Source: Bradyrhizobium sp. BR13661 (GTDB lineage: Bacteria; Pseudomonadota; Alphaproteobacteria; Rhizobiales; Xanthobacteraceae). Taken from it: 64,000 nt of DNA. Made by a program: the position numbers and the translations under genes. The DNA lies in contig NZ_JARXWB010000029.1 of the NCBI RefSeq assembly GCF_029892425.1, positions 41,517 to 105,516 on the forward strand, written 5' to 3'. Numbering within the stretch: the stretch's first letter is position 1; each line of letters opens with the position of its first letter. Of the stretch, positions 17,903 to 29,702 are shown in pieces. The notes beneath the pieces are model-generated. The model worked only from the letters and a program-made list of their open reading frames with translations. It searched no databases and was not told the origin of the DNA.

Positions 17903-18551
17903 TTAGTGGTCCCTAAGCTAGTATTGCCACATATGTGGCCAGTGGAGCCCCCATCAGTTTGCGAGCGGGTTGGCGTTTCCTTTCCCAATGAGGCATGAAT
18001 TGGGCAGTAAATCCGTTCCGTTTCGCCATGAAATAACTTGTGATCCGAATCGATATTCAGACGATGTTCCGTAATCTTGTGCTTTAACGATTCGTTAACT
18101 AATCGATTACTCAGCAATACTGTAAAGCGAAGTTGTTATTCTTCGAGTTCAGAATTGGGTAAGTATTCGGCGGACGCGGTCTGCGCGGCACTGGTCACGC
18201 CTCAGCGAGCCGTGTTCATGGCCGCTATGCGCTGAGGGCGGGAACGAATGGGTCCGATGCGGCCCGTCCGGCGCGTGGCAATTCCGTGACGTGGCAGGTC
18301 ATCGCGCTCTCGGCCGTGACGGCGTCGCGAACTGCGACGAACTGGCGACAGAACGTCGTGCCTTTAATTTGGCGTCATGTTGCACGTGCGCGCCTGCTAT
18401 GTTAGCAAAGCCGCGATTTTAACGGACCCGGCACTTCCCGTGTCGGCCGAGAATCAAAGTCCCGCTTGAATTCCAAGGGCTTGGATCGCTAGGCGCCGCT
18501 TCGTGGCGACGGTTTTTCCCTTGCGAGTTTGACAGCTAAAAGAGCGCGTCT
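17903..18551. other. 649-base gap between divergent rlpA and atpH; holds a perfect palindrome and an AT-rich patch
   Basis: No convincing gene is seen. A perfect 14-base palindrome, GCCACATATGTGGC, lies at 17926-17939, about 25 bases upstream of the rlpA start, and could be an operator for rlpA. An AT-rich patch at about 18040-18150 contains short inverted repeats (cgatt...aatcg at 18087-18104). The 3' part, which must carry the atp operon leader, has hairpin-forming GC-rich stretches (ggacccggcac...gtgtcgg near 18424-18447). No -10/-35 pair is convincing enough to call. Confidence 0.5.
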
Positions 18552-19111
18552 GTGGCTGCAGAAGATACGTCCGTTTCAGGTGTGTCCGGCCGTTATGCAA
18601 CGGCCTTGTTTGAACTGGCCCGCGACCAGAAAGTGGTCGACGAGGTCAAAGCCGATCTCGACAGGTTCGAGGCTCTGCTGAACGAAAGCGCCGATCTCAA
18701 GCGCCTCGTCCGCAGTCCGGTTTTCGCGGCTGACGCCCAGTCCAGGGCCCTCGCGGCCGTGCTGGACAAGGCGGGCATAGCAGGCATCACCGCCAATTTC
18801 CTCAAAGTGCTCACCGCCAACCGCCGCCTGTTCGCGGTGGCTGACGTCATCCGCGCCTATCGCGCCCTCGTCGCCAGGTTCAAGGGCGAGGCGACGGCGG
18901 ACGTCACGGTGGCGGAAGCGCTGTCGGACAAGAATCTCGACGCCCTCAAGGTTGCCCTGAAGTCGGTGACCGGCAAGGACGTCGCGCTCAACGTGAAGAT
19001 CGATCCCTCGATCATCGGTGGCCTCGTCGTGAAGCTTGGCAGCCGCATGATCGATAGTTCGCTTCGCACCAAACTCAATTCGATCAAGCACGCGATGAAA
19101 GAGGCAGGCTG

Positions 19112-19112
<1 letters not shown>
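18552..19112 (+). CDS. atpH: ATP synthase F1 delta subunit
   Basis: The 186-residue delta subunit links the F1 head to the peripheral stalk. The family pattern is visible as GRYATALFELARDQ near residues 14-27 and the C-terminal VKIDPSIIGGLVVKLGSRMIDSS. The start is GTG at 18552, giving the expected N-terminus; the codon is unusual for such an abundant complex and may tune expression. The stop overlaps the atpA start by one base (TGATG), which points to coupled translation. Genes for the F0 sector are not here, as in many alphaproteobacteria. Confidence 0.95.
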
Positions 19113-20641
<1,529 letters not shown>

Positions 20642-20646
20642 ACTGC

Positions 20647-20760
20647 CGTCATGGCCGGGCTAAAGCGCGAAGCGCGTCTTCGCAAATGATGTCCCGGCCA
20701 TCCACGTGCTAACGCGTGGAGACAAAGACGTGGATGCCCGGGACGAGCCCGGGCATGACG
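20647..20760. repeat. Palindromic repeat inside the atp operon (atpA-atpG gap)
   Basis: The element begins cgtcatggccgggc and ends gcccgggcatgacg. It shares the run gccgggctaaagcgcgaagc with the copy at 23215-23325 in the atpD-atpC gap. Outer arms match the elements at 34328-34378 and 36701-36784. Confidence 0.85.
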
Positions 20761-20814
20761 ACTGGGATAGGCTAGCGGGCCGACGTAGCGTCGAACCGCC
20801 GGGGTGAACGAAGA

Positions 20815-21687
20815 ATGGCGTCACTTAAAGACATGCGCGTCCGCATCGCCTCCACCAAGGCGACGCAAAAGATCACCAAGGCCATGCAGATGGTCGCGGC
20901 CTCGAAGCTGCGCCGCGCGCAGACCGCCGCGGAAGCTGCACGTCCCTATGCTGACAAGATGAGCGCGGTGATCTCCAACATCGCCAGCGCCGCCGCCGGT
21001 TCGCCCGGCGCGCCGAAATTGCTGGCCGGCACCGGCCGGGATCAGGTTCATTTGCTGCTGGTCTGCACCGGCGAGCGCGGACTCTCCGGCGCCTTCAACT
21101 CGTCGATCGTGCGTCTCGCCCGCGAGCGCGCGCTGGCCCTGATGAACCAGGGCAAGGAAGTGAAATTCTTCTGCGTCGGCCGCAAGGGTTACGAGCAGCT
21201 CCGCCGCCTGTTCGACAAGCAGATCGTCGAGCATCTCGACCTGCGCAGCGTGCGCCAGCTCGGTTTCGTCAATGCCGAGGACATCGCCAAGAAGGTTCTG
21301 GCGCGTTTCGAGGCTGGCGAGTTCGACGCCTGCACGCTGTTCTATTCGCGCTTCAAGTCGGTGATCGCGCAGATCCCGACCGCCCAGCAGATCATCCCGC
21401 TGGTCGTGGAGGAGGGCGCTGCCGCCAGCACGACGTCCTACGAATACGAGCCGGAAGAGGACGAGATCCTCACCCGCCTGCTGCCGCGCAACCTCGCGGT
21501 CCAGATCTTCCGCGCGCTGCTCGAGAACAACGCCTCGTTCTACGGTGCGCAGATGAGCGCGATGGACAACGCGACGCGCAACGCCGGTGAGATGATCCGC
21601 AAGCAGACGCTGGTCTACAACCGCACGCGTCAGGCGCAGATCACCAAGGAACTGATCGAAATCATCTCGGGCGCCGAAGCCGTCTAG
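20815..21687 (+). CDS. atpG: ATP synthase F1 gamma subunit
   Basis: The 290-residue central rotor shaft of F1. The N-terminal helix MASLKDMRVRIASTKATQKITKAMQMVAASKL is nearly the family consensus, and the C-terminal helix with AMDNATRNAGEMIRK and the NRTRQAQITKELIEIISGA end is intact. It is part of atpHAGDC and is separated from atpA by a palindromic repeat and from atpD by 82 bases. Confidence 0.97.
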   Translation: MASLKDMRVRIASTKATQKITKAMQMVAASKLRRAQTAAEAARPYADKMSAVISNIASAAAGSPGAPKLLAGTGRDQVHLLLVCTGERGLSGAFNSSIVRLARERALALMNQGKEVKFFCVGRKGYEQLRRLFDKQIVEHLDLRSVRQLGFVNAEDIAKKVLARFEAGEFDACTLFYSRFKSVIAQIPTAQQIIPLVVEEGAAASTTSYEYEPEEDEILTRLLPRNLAVQIFRALLENNASFYGAQMSAMDNATRNAGEMIRKQTLVYNRTRQAQITKELIEIISGAEAV

Positions 21688-21769
21688 CAAGGACGCATCG
21701 GTACCCATCAACGCAACATCCCGGTCAGATTGACCGTTGCTTAGAAGTTCGGATCGAAGGAGACATTCA

Positions 21770-23203
<1,434 letters not shown>

Positions 23204-23214
23204 GCTCTCCACCT

Positions 23215-23325
23215 CGTCATCGCCGGGCTAAAGCGCGAAGCGCGTCTTCAAACTGAAGTCCCGGCGATCCATCGAGAGAGAACTTTCGTTGATGGATGGA
23301 CCCGCGGGTCAGGCCCGCGGGTGAC
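23215..23325. repeat. Palindromic repeat inside the atp operon (atpD-atpC gap)
   Basis: Second copy of the intra-operon element, beginning cgtcatcgccgggc and ending gcccgcgggtgac. The left halves of the two copies are nearly identical while the right halves differ. Confidence 0.8.
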
Positions 23326-23347
23326 AAGCAAAGCAAGCGGAAACATC

Positions 23348-23755
23348 ATGGCCACCTTCCACTTCGATCTCGTCTCTCCGGAAAAGCTCGCATTCTCGGG
23401 CGAGGTTGATCAGGTCGACATTCCCGGCGTCGAGGGTGACTTCGGCGTGCTGGCAGGTCATGCGCCGGTCGTGGCTGCGATCCGCCCCGGCATCCTCACC
23501 GTCACATCAGGCGGCAAGCACGAGAAGATCATCGTGCTCGGCGGCCTTGCTGAGGTCTCGGAAAAGGGGCTGACGGTACTCGCCGACGTCGCGACCTCGC
23601 TGGACGAACTCGACCGCGCCCAGTTCGCCGAGACCATCTCGGAGATGCAAGAAGGCCTGAAGGAGCACGAAGGCAGCGAGCTCGATCAGGCCCTCGCGCG
23701 GCTCGACCACTACAAGAGCATTCAGCAGCAGGTCAATTCGACCGCCATGCACTAG
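23348..23755 (+). CDS. atpC: ATP synthase F1 epsilon subunit
   Basis: The 135-residue epsilon subunit regulates the rotor. The N-terminal beta-sandwich shows FHFDLVSPEKLAFSGEVDQV and GVEGDFGVLAGHAPVVAAI, with the C-terminal helices following. The ATG at 23348 gives the family N-terminus. It ends the atp operon; a GC-rich hairpin follows. Confidence 0.96.
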   Translation: MATFHFDLVSPEKLAFSGEVDQVDIPGVEGDFGVLAGHAPVVAAIRPGILTVTSGGKHEKIIVLGGLAEVSEKGLTVLADVATSLDELDRAQFAETISEMQEGLKEHEGSELDQALARLDHYKSIQQQVNSTAMH

Positions 23756-23796
23756 TTCGGCACAAGTCGCCGGCCTCTCAAAAAACTGTAACAAAA

Positions 23797-23837
23797 TCAG
23801 CGCTCGTCACCACCGTGGCGGGCGCTGAAACTTTGTT
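23797..23837 (+). terminator. Terminator-like hairpin after atpC
   Basis: TCAGCGC (23797-23803) pairs with GCGCTGA (23822-23828) with an inner GTCAC/GTGGC helix, then aactttg. The T-tract is weak, so terminator function is tentative. Confidence 0.45.
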
Positions 23838-23898
23838 GCACCGCGCCGGAGATAGCGGCATTCTGCGGCCGCTAGAAGAGTTCCAGGGCAGGTCGCAG

Positions 23899-25563
23899 AT
23901 GAAGCGCAAGATCGCGGCGATTTTCGCGGCCGATATTGCCGGCTATTCGAGGCTCGTTGCGGAAGACGAGGAAGAGACGCTGCGGCGACTGGCGTCCTAT
24001 CGTCTGGTCATTGACGATTTCATCGCCAAGGCCGGCGGGCGCATCTTCAACACCGCCGGTGACGCCGTGCTCGCCGAATTCCCGAGCGCGGTCGAAGCGG
24101 TGCGCTGCGCGATCGACATCCAGGAATCCTTGCGAACCCGCAACATGGCCTATCCGCCGAGCCGGCAGATGTCGTTCCGCATCGGCATCACCATCGGCGA
24201 TGTGGTCGAGCGCGATGGCGATCTGCTGGGTGACGGCGTCAACATCGCGGCGCGCCTCGAAGGTCTCGCCGAGGTCGGCGGCATCTGCGTGTCCCGCGCG
24301 GTGCACGAGCAGGTCGCCAACAAGCTGTCGGTGCAGTTCGCCGACATCGGCGCCCAGGAAGTGAAGAACATCCCGACGCCGGTGCACGCCTACATGGTGG
24401 CGATGCGGCGCGAGGACGGGACCTATGCCACGCCGCAGGTGAAGAAGGTTGCAAAGGCGCAGCCCGGCCCGAACTGGATGTGGCCGCTGGTGGTCGGCGT
24501 GGTCTCCGTCGTCGCCATCGGCGTCGGCGGCTTCCTCTATTTCACCAAGCTCGAGACCGCGCAGGTCGCGTCCCGCCCGCCAACGTCCACGGCCGCTGCG
24601 CCCGCGCCGAGCATCACTGCGCCGTCACCCAGCCCGACGCCCACGATGGTTGCGAAGGCGCCTTCGCCGCTGCCGACAGCGACGCCGACCCAAACGGCTG
24701 CCGCGACACCGGCGCCAATTCCTTCGCCGCCGGCGACATCAGGCGGCAAGTTCGCCGTGGACGCGGTGCCGTTCGTCGCCGAGCGCCAGCGCGGCAATCT
24801 CAACGAATATTCCGCCGCCGGCGATTACAAGGCCTTTGCACTGAACATCGGCGGCTTCACCGGCTCGTCGGTCAATCAACCGAACGAGGAAGCCGCGCGC
24901 ACTGCCGCGCTCGACCAGTGTCAGAAGCACGCGGACGCTGCGCAATCGCCGCGACGCTGCGAGCTCTATGCGGTCGGCAACAAGGTCGTCTACAGCCATG
25001 GCAGCCCGCCGATGCCGCCGCAGCCCTGGGTGCGGCACGACACCGTGACGGAGCGTCCCGTCGCATCGAAGGATTTTCCGATGCTGCGTGACCAGGCCAA
25101 GAATCGCATCGAAAACATTTACATGCCGGCGGCGAAGTCGCGCTCGGTCGCGATTGGTCCGGGTGGCCAGTACTTCATGGTGTTGGGCGCCTCGTCAGTC
25201 GAGGAGACGACGCGACGTTCGCTGGAGTCCTGTGGCGCGTTCGCGGGCTCTGCCTGCATGATCGTGGCGGTCGACGACGTCTTCGTCGTGCCGGTTCCAA
25301 CCCTGCTCAAGGCCAACGGCTTCTTCCACGCCGCGAGCAATGCCTCGATCGTGGCTGATGCGCGCGACGACGTCGTCCGCAAGCTCGGCGACGGCGCTGG
25401 CTGGAACGCGGTTGCGGTCGGCACCGCAGGCCGTCCGGGTCTCGGCTTGAAGGCCGCAGACGAACAGACCGCCGTCACCACCGCGCTCGCCGACTGTGCC
25501 AAGCACGACAGCGACTGCCACGTGATCGCGATCGGTCCGTTTACGGTCGGGCCGACGAACTGA
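23899..25563 (+). CDS. Membrane-anchored class III adenylate/guanylate cyclase with duplicated C-terminal domain
   Basis: A 554-residue protein. Residues 1-170 form a class III nucleotide cyclase domain: the two metal aspartates are D12 (FAADIAGYSRL) and D56 (NTAGDAVLAEF), and the transition-state Asn/Arg pair lies in GDGVNIAARLEG. A single membrane segment follows (about residues 195-216, VVGVVSVVAIGVGGFLYF), then an Ala/Pro/Thr linker, then a C-terminal region of about 300 residues with at least two similar Cys-containing units (RTAALDQCQKHADA and TTALADCAKHDSDC). The cyclase is therefore cytoplasmic and the tail likely periplasmic. The ATG at 23899 gives the standard MKRKIAAIFAADIAGYS start. 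The signal sensed is unknown. Confidence 0.88.
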   Translation: MKRKIAAIFAADIAGYSRLVAEDEEETLRRLASYRLVIDDFIAKAGGRIFNTAGDAVLAEFPSAVEAVRCAIDIQESLRTRNMAYPPSRQMSFRIGITIGDVVERDGDLLGDGVNIAARLEGLAEVGGICVSRAVHEQVANKLSVQFADIGAQEVKNIPTPVHAYMVAMRREDGTYATPQVKKVAKAQPGPNWMWPLVVGVVSVVAIGVGGFLYFTKLETAQVASRPPTSTAAAPAPSITAPSPSPTPTMVAKAPSPLPTATPTQTAAATPAPIPSPPATSGGKFAVDAVPFVAERQRGNLNEYSAAGDYKAFALNIGGFTGSSVNQPNEEAARTAALDQCQKHADAAQSPRRCELYAVGNKVVYSHGSPPMPPQPWVRHDTVTERPVASKDFPMLRDQAKNRIENIYMPAAKSRSVAIGPGGQYFMVLGASSVEETTRRSLESCGAFAGSACMIVAVDDVFVVPVPTLLKANGFFHAASNASIVADARDDVVRKLGDGAGWNAVAVGTAGRPGLGLKAADEQTAVTTALADCAKHDSDCHVIAIGPFTVGPTN

Positions 25564-25599
25564 TGCGATGAGATTCGAACCGGCGCGCCGAGGACGGTG

Positions 25600-25752
25600 C
25601 GTTCCCTCCCCCCTTGCGGGGGAGGGCTAGGGAGAGGGGTGGCCCAGCAAATGGTGGCGATCGTTGACGCTGCGCTTGCGCAGGTGCGCGCAGGATAGAA
25701 TCCCCGTGTGGCACCCCCCTCCCTGCCCCTCCCCCACAAGGGGGAGGGAACG
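25600..25752. repeat. Dispersed palindromic repeat (gttccctcccc family)
   Basis: Arms read gttccctccccccttgcggg on the left and ccctcccccacaagggggag on the right, followed by ggaac. Related copies are at 44692-44866 and, as a half-element, at 53038-53066. The sequence gatgagattcga precedes both this copy and the 53038 copy. Confidence 0.8.
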
Positions 25753-25816
25753 AGAGAATGCTACCTTCCTCACGCGCAAATTTTCGACAAGAATTCTCTA
25801 ATGATTTCAACCCCCG

Positions 25817-25846
25817 TTCTACTGTGCATGGGGTTGTTTTCGCGCT
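25817..25846. repeat. 30-base exact repeat, copy 1 (next to the rppH stop)
   Basis: The 30 bases 25817-25846 (core ctgtgcatggggttgttttc) recur exactly at 55531-55560. Here the repeat ends one base before the stop codon of the minus-strand Nudix gene, so on that strand it forms the immediate 3' untranslated region. Confidence 0.9.
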
Positions 25847-25847
25847 T

Positions 25848-26348
25848 TCAGGTCGCGAAAGGCGCAAACGCGCTCGCCACCGCGCGATAGACCTCGCGGC
25901 GGAACGGTACCACGAGGTCGGCGACGCAGTCGAGGCGCTCCCAGCGCCATGCATCGAACTCCGCCGGCTGGCCGTTGCGCGGCGTCAGCGGATCGATCTC
26001 GTCATCCTGGCCGGTGAAGCGCAGTGCGAACCATTTCTGGCGCTGGCCGCGAAATTTTGCCAGCCGATGCGTCGGCGGTCCGTCATAGGGCGGGAATTCG
26101 TAAGCGTGCCAATCGGTCTCGCCGAGGTAGTCGGCGCTGACGACGTTGGTCTCTTCCCAGAGCTCGCGCATGGCGGCATCGCGCAGGTCCTCACCCTCGT
26201 CGACGCCGCCCTGCGGCATCTGCCAGTCGAGGCCGGGCAGGATGATCTCGGGGCCGTCGCCCTTGAAGCGGTGCCCGATCAGCACCCGGCCGCCGGCATT
26301 GAACAGCGCGATCCCGACATTGGGACGATAGGGTTTTTCGTTCGTCAC
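25848..26348 (-). CDS. rppH: RNA pyrophosphohydrolase (Nudix), paralogue 1
   Basis: A 166-residue Nudix hydrolase of the RppH type, which removes pyrophosphate from triphosphorylated 5' mRNA ends or cleaves dinucleoside polyphosphates. The N-terminus YRPNVGIALFNAGGRVLIG and the Nudix box GGVDEGEDLRDAAMRELWEE (then TNV) match the family. The start codon is GTG at 26348. It lies 63 bases downstream of a close paralogue in the same direction. Both keep every Nudix box residue, so either could be the main RppH. Confidence 0.88.
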   Translation of the reverse strand: MTNEKPYRPNVGIALFNAGGRVLIGHRFKGDGPEIILPGLDWQMPQGGVDEGEDLRDAAMRELWEETNVVSADYLGETDWHAYEFPPYDGPPTHRLAKFRGQRQKWFALRFTGQDDEIDPLTPRNGQPAEFDAWRWERLDCVADLVVPFRREVYRAVASAFAPFAT

Positions 26349-26411
26349 GCTTGGATCTCTCGTTGTCAGCCCGGCGATGCCTTAGCACCGAACCCCGGAT
26401 GACAATTTGAA

Positions 26412-26918
26412 TTAGTCATCCGCGAGTGCAGAAAATTCCTTCACCACGCGCTCATAGACCGGGCGCTTGAACGGGATGATCAGCTCCGGGAGGTTCTTCA
26501 TCGGTTCCCAGCGCCAGCTGACGAATTCGGCCTTGTGGCCGCCGCCGCCGGGACTCTCGACATTGATCTCGCTGTCCTTGCCGGTGAAGCGCACCGCGAA
26601 CCATTTCTGGCGCTGGCCGCGGTAGCGGCCCTTCCAGGCACGCCCGGCGACCGTGCGCGGGATGTCGTAGATCAGCCAGTCCGGCACCTCGCCGAGCCGC
26701 TCGATCGAGCGCACGCTGGTCTCTTCATAGAGCTCGCGCTTGGCGGCTTCCCAATTGTCCTCACCGGGATCGACGCCGCCCTGCGGCATCTGCCAGACAT
26801 GGCTGTCGTCGACATGCTCGATGCCACCGGCGCGGCGGCCGATGAACACCAGGCCCTTGGTATTGATCAGCATCACCCCGACGCAGGTCCGGTAGGGCAG
26901 ATCCTCGTAACGCGCCAT
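26412..26918 (-). CDS. rppH: RNA pyrophosphohydrolase (Nudix), paralogue 2
   Basis: A 168-residue second RppH-type Nudix protein. The Nudix box GGVDPGEDNWEAAKRELYEE (then TSV) is complete, as is the segment RGQRQKWFAVRFTGKDSEI shared with paralogue 1. It starts at ATG 26918 (MARYEDLPYRTCVGVMLIN); a longer frame to 26975 has no conserved content. The pair appears to be a tandem duplication that has diverged. It lies downstream of the divergent polysaccharide deacetylase gene in a conserved alphaproteobacterial series. Confidence 0.88.
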   Translation of the reverse strand: MARYEDLPYRTCVGVMLINTKGLVFIGRRAGGIEHVDDSHVWQMPQGGVDPGEDNWEAAKRELYEETSVRSIERLGEVPDWLIYDIPRTVAGRAWKGRYRGQRQKWFAVRFTGKDSEINVESPGGGGHKAEFVSWRWEPMKNLPELIIPFKRPVYERVVKEFSALADD

Positions 26919-26984
26919 TCCGCCAAACCTCTCGCGTGCTGCCGGCCGGGGCTGTCGGCGCCCGTGCCGTATCAATTCTTTGAT

Positions 26985-28199
26985 TTAGCTGGATTTTGAT
27001 TTCAGCATCGCGGTTGTCAATGGCACCAATAGGATACCCCGGTCGCTCAATGTCTTGATCCAGGTGCCGACCCGCTCGATCGAGACGGGCAGCGCCGAGG
27101 CGGTGCCGATGGCCACGCCACGCTCCCGCGCGGTCGATTCCAGCTTGTTCAGGGCGCGGTCGATTTCCATCGGGGTCGGGACCACGTCGATGGCGATGTC
27201 GCCCTTGCCGAACGGCACCGCCAGGCTCCCTGCGACCTGTGGCGCGATGCTGCGGGGCGAGGAACCGTCGTCGAAGAAGCCGAGCCCGCGCCTGGAGGCC
27301 TCGCGGATGATCGGCTGCATCGCCGCGTCGGTCGCGATGAAGCGGGCGCCCATGAAATTGGTGAGGCCGGCATAGCCCTGCATCCGGCTGAGGTGCCAGT
27401 ACAGGCGGTCGGTGTTCTGATCGGGGGTGAGCGAGGTCAGCAGCGTCTGCGGGCCAGGGTCGTTGTCGGGGAAGTCGTAGGGCTCCATCGGGATCTGCAG
27501 GAAGATCTCGTGGCGCTGGGCGCGGGCGCGCTCTGCGAGCTTGCCGGGGTCGGCACCATAGGGTGTAAAAGCCAGCGTCACCGCGCCCGGCAGCTTCATG
27601 ATCGCATCGGTGGTCTTGGCAGCGCCGACGCCGAGGCCGCCGATCACGATCGCCACCACAGGCATCTTGGCTGCCTTGGCCCGGTCGGCTTCGGCGGCGT
27701 AGACGTTGAACGGCTTGAGGTCGCCGGAGATCGCGGGGATCATGCCGTAGCGGGACTTCTCCAGAAGCTTTGGATCGATCCCGGCCGTGACCGCCGGCGC
27801 TGCGGAAGCTTCGCCCTTGTCGGCGGCCTCGCCTGCACCGATCACCACGTCGCGGCGCTCGCCGGTCGAACCGTCGATCATGGTGACGGTCTTGCGCTCG
27901 CCGGAGGCCTCTTTCGGCGCCTCCTTGGTCGCATGCTTGCTCTCTTGGGGATGCTCCTCGCCGTGGCCCGCGGCGGGCTTCTCATCGGTGGCTTTGGGAT
28001 CGCGAATCGCCATCCGCGTCATCGGCTCGCCGCCGAGCGGGTCCTTGTTGAAGATGGCAAAGCCGGCAAAGGCGACCAGGAACAGGCCGAGCATGACGGC
28101 CAGCGCCTGCATGGCGGTGAACGGCAACCGCAGCCGCCGTTTCCGACGCGGCTTGTCCTGTCCGAGCGGGGCGCTCAGATCATCGGCCGTTTCAGTCAT
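26985..28199 (-). CDS. Divergent polysaccharide deacetylase family protein
   Basis: A 404-residue protein with a basic N-terminus, one membrane segment (about residues 24-45, MQALAVMLGLFLVAFAGFAI), a charged linker, and a C-terminal divergent polysaccharide deacetylase domain (VVAIVIGGLGVGAAKTTDAI, ANFMGARF-like LTNFMGARFIA, FFDDGSSPRS). The domain likely acts in the periplasm. Its usual place beside envC and ctpA suggests cell-wall work, but the activity is unproven. The ATG at 28199 is preferred over a TTG at 28220. A terminator separates it from ctpA. Confidence 0.85.
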   Translation of the reverse strand: MTETADDLSAPLGQDKPRRKRRLRLPFTAMQALAVMLGLFLVAFAGFAIFNKDPLGGEPMTRMAIRDPKATDEKPAAGHGEEHPQESKHATKEAPKEASGERKTVTMIDGSTGERRDVVIGAGEAADKGEASAAPAVTAGIDPKLLEKSRYGMIPAISGDLKPFNVYAAEADRAKAAKMPVVAIVIGGLGVGAAKTTDAIMKLPGAVTLAFTPYGADPGKLAERARAQRHEIFLQIPMEPYDFPDNDPGPQTLLTSLTPDQNTDRLYWHLSRMQGYAGLTNFMGARFIATDAAMQPIIREASRRGLGFFDDGSSPRSIAPQVAGSLAVPFGKGDIAIDVVPTPMEIDRALNKLESTARERGVAIGTASALPVSIERVGTWIKTLSDRGILLVPLTTAMLKSKSS

Positions 28200-28290
28200 G
28201 CGAGATCCCGAATCACTCAAACCGACGATACCACGGCGCGGTCAAGCGGCGGCAGGCCGGGATAGGCCGGGGACATCAGGAGTTCCCAAG

Positions 28291-28322
28291 CAAAAAGGGC
28301 GGCCCCAGGAAGCCGCCCTTTC
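28291..28322 (-). terminator. Rho-independent terminator after ctpA
   Basis: A perfect 9-bp stem, AAGGGCGGC (28295-28303) with GCCGCCCTT (28312-28320), followed on the minus strand by TTTTT (28296-28292). It lies about 22 bases beyond the ctpA stop. Confidence 0.85.
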
Positions 28323-28343
28323 CTTGGATTGCAGACCTTGCGC

Positions 28344-29702
28344 TTAGTTCGCGGCTTTCGGCTTGTCGGCCGCCGCCTTGTCGGTGGTGCTGGGCGTCGG
28401 CGCGGCGGAGGCACTGTTCTTGATGCCGTGGAGCAGGTCATCGGCCATCTTGAGCGCCTTGTCGTCCTTGGCGTCCGGCGGGACGTAGGACTGCGAACCG
28501 GTCTTCTCGTCGCCGTCGTTCTTGAGATGGCCGCGCAGCGAAGCTTCGCCCTTGGTGTCGGTGCGAGACTTCAGCTCGTCCGGCACGTCCTGCAGCACTT
28601 CGATATCGGGCACGATGCCCTTGGCCTGGATCGACTTGCCCGACGGCGTGTAGTAGCGCGCCGTGGTGAGGCGCAGCGCGCCGTTGCCGCTTCCGAGCGG
28701 GATGATGGTCTGCACCGAGCCCTTGCCGAACGAGCGTGTGCCGACGATGGTCGCGCGCTTGTGGTCCTGCAGCGCGCCGGCGACGATTTCCGACGCCGAG
28801 GCCGAACCGCCATTGACCAGCACGATGACAGGCTTGCCCTTGGTGAGGTCGCCCGCATGCGCGGTGCGGCGCTGGGTTTCCTCGGCATTGCGGCCGCGGG
28901 TCGACACGATCTCGCCCTTCTCCAGGAACGAGTCGGACACGGTGACGGCTTCCTCGAGCAGGCCGCCCGGATTGTTGCGGAGGTCGATGATGTAGCCCTT
29001 GAGCTTGTCGCCGATCTGGGTCGAGAGGTTGGCGACTTCCTTCTTCAGGCCTTCGGTGGTCTGCTCGTTGAAGGTGGTGATGCGGATATAGGCGATGTCG
29101 TCGGCCTCGACGCGCGCACGCACCGAGCGGACGCGGATGTTGTCGCGCACCAGCGTGACGTCGATCGGATTGTCCTGGCCCTTGCGGATGATCTTGAGCT
29201 TGATCTTGGTGTTGACGGGTCCGCGCATCTTCTCGACCGCCTGGTTCAGGGTCAGGCCCTGCACCGCTTCATCGTCGAGATTGGTGATGATGTCGTTGGC
29301 CATGACGCCGGCGCGCGAAGCGGGCGTGTCGTCGATCGGCGAGACCACCTTGATCAGGCCGTCTTCCATGGTGACCTCAATGCCGAGGCCGCCGAACTCG
29401 CCGCGGGTCTGCACCTGCATGTCGCGGAAGCTCTTGGCATCCATGTAGCTCGAATGCGGATCAAGGCCGGTGAGCATGCCGCTGATGGCGGATTCAATCA
29501 GCTTGGTGTCGTCGGGCTTCTCGACATAGTCGGAGCGCACGCGCTCGAAGACATCACCGAACAGATTGAGCTGGCGATAGGTGTCAGCGGTTGCGGCTCG
29601 CGCACTGGAGCCCATGAACACCGCGCGCGGCTGGGTCACGAACAGGGTCAACGCTGCACCGGTGGCCGCGCTGAGGAGGATAACTGAAGTCTTGCGCATC
29701 AT
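28344..29702 (-). CDS. ctpA: S41 family carboxy-terminal processing protease
   Basis: A 452-residue periplasmic serine protease. An N-terminal signal or anchor (VILLSAATGAALTLFVTQP) is followed by a PDZ domain (about residues 90-170) and the S41 protease domain with the catalytic serine in NGGSASASEIVAGAL and the lysine in GTRSFGKGSVQT. The C-terminal tail is Lys/Ala-rich. Its start overlaps the stop of the EnvC-like gene by four bases (ATGA), so the two are translationally coupled. CtpA proteases trim periplasmic proteins and cell-wall hydrolases, which fits the neighbour. Confidence 0.94.
   Translation of the reverse strand: MMRKTSVILLSAATGAALTLFVTQPRAVFMGSSARAATADTYRQLNLFGDVFERVRSDYVEKPDDTKLIESAISGMLTGLDPHSSYMDAKSFRDMQVQTRGEFGGLGIEVTMEDGLIKVVSPIDDTPASRAGVMANDIITNLDDEAVQGLTLNQAVEKMRGPVNTKIKLKIIRKGQDNPIDVTLVRDNIRVRSVRARVEADDIAYIRITTFNEQTTEGLKKEVANLSTQIGDKLKGYIIDLRNNPGGLLEEAVTVSDSFLEKGEIVSTRGRNAEETQRRTAHAGDLTKGKPVIVLVNGGSASASEIVAGALQDHKRATIVGTRSFGKGSVQTIIPLGSGNGALRLTTARYYTPSGKSIQAKGIVPDIEVLQDVPDELKSRTDTKGEASLRGHLKNDGDEKTGSQSYVPPDAKDDKALKMADDLLHGIKNSASAAPTPSTTDKAAADKPKAAN

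Noticed and set aside
18360..18420. Promoter for the atp operon at ttgcac...tatgtt
   Set aside because: The spacing is only 12 bases, too short for a sigma-70 promoter.
28199..28220. TTG start for the deacetylase gene
   Set aside because: The ATG at 28199 gives a normal basic N-terminus before the membrane segment; the longer form adds only seven residues.
28329..29687. 452-codon plus-strand open frame opposite ctpA
   Set aside because: Shadow of ctpA. The S41 catalytic motifs lie on the minus strand and the frame also crosses the ctpA terminator region.
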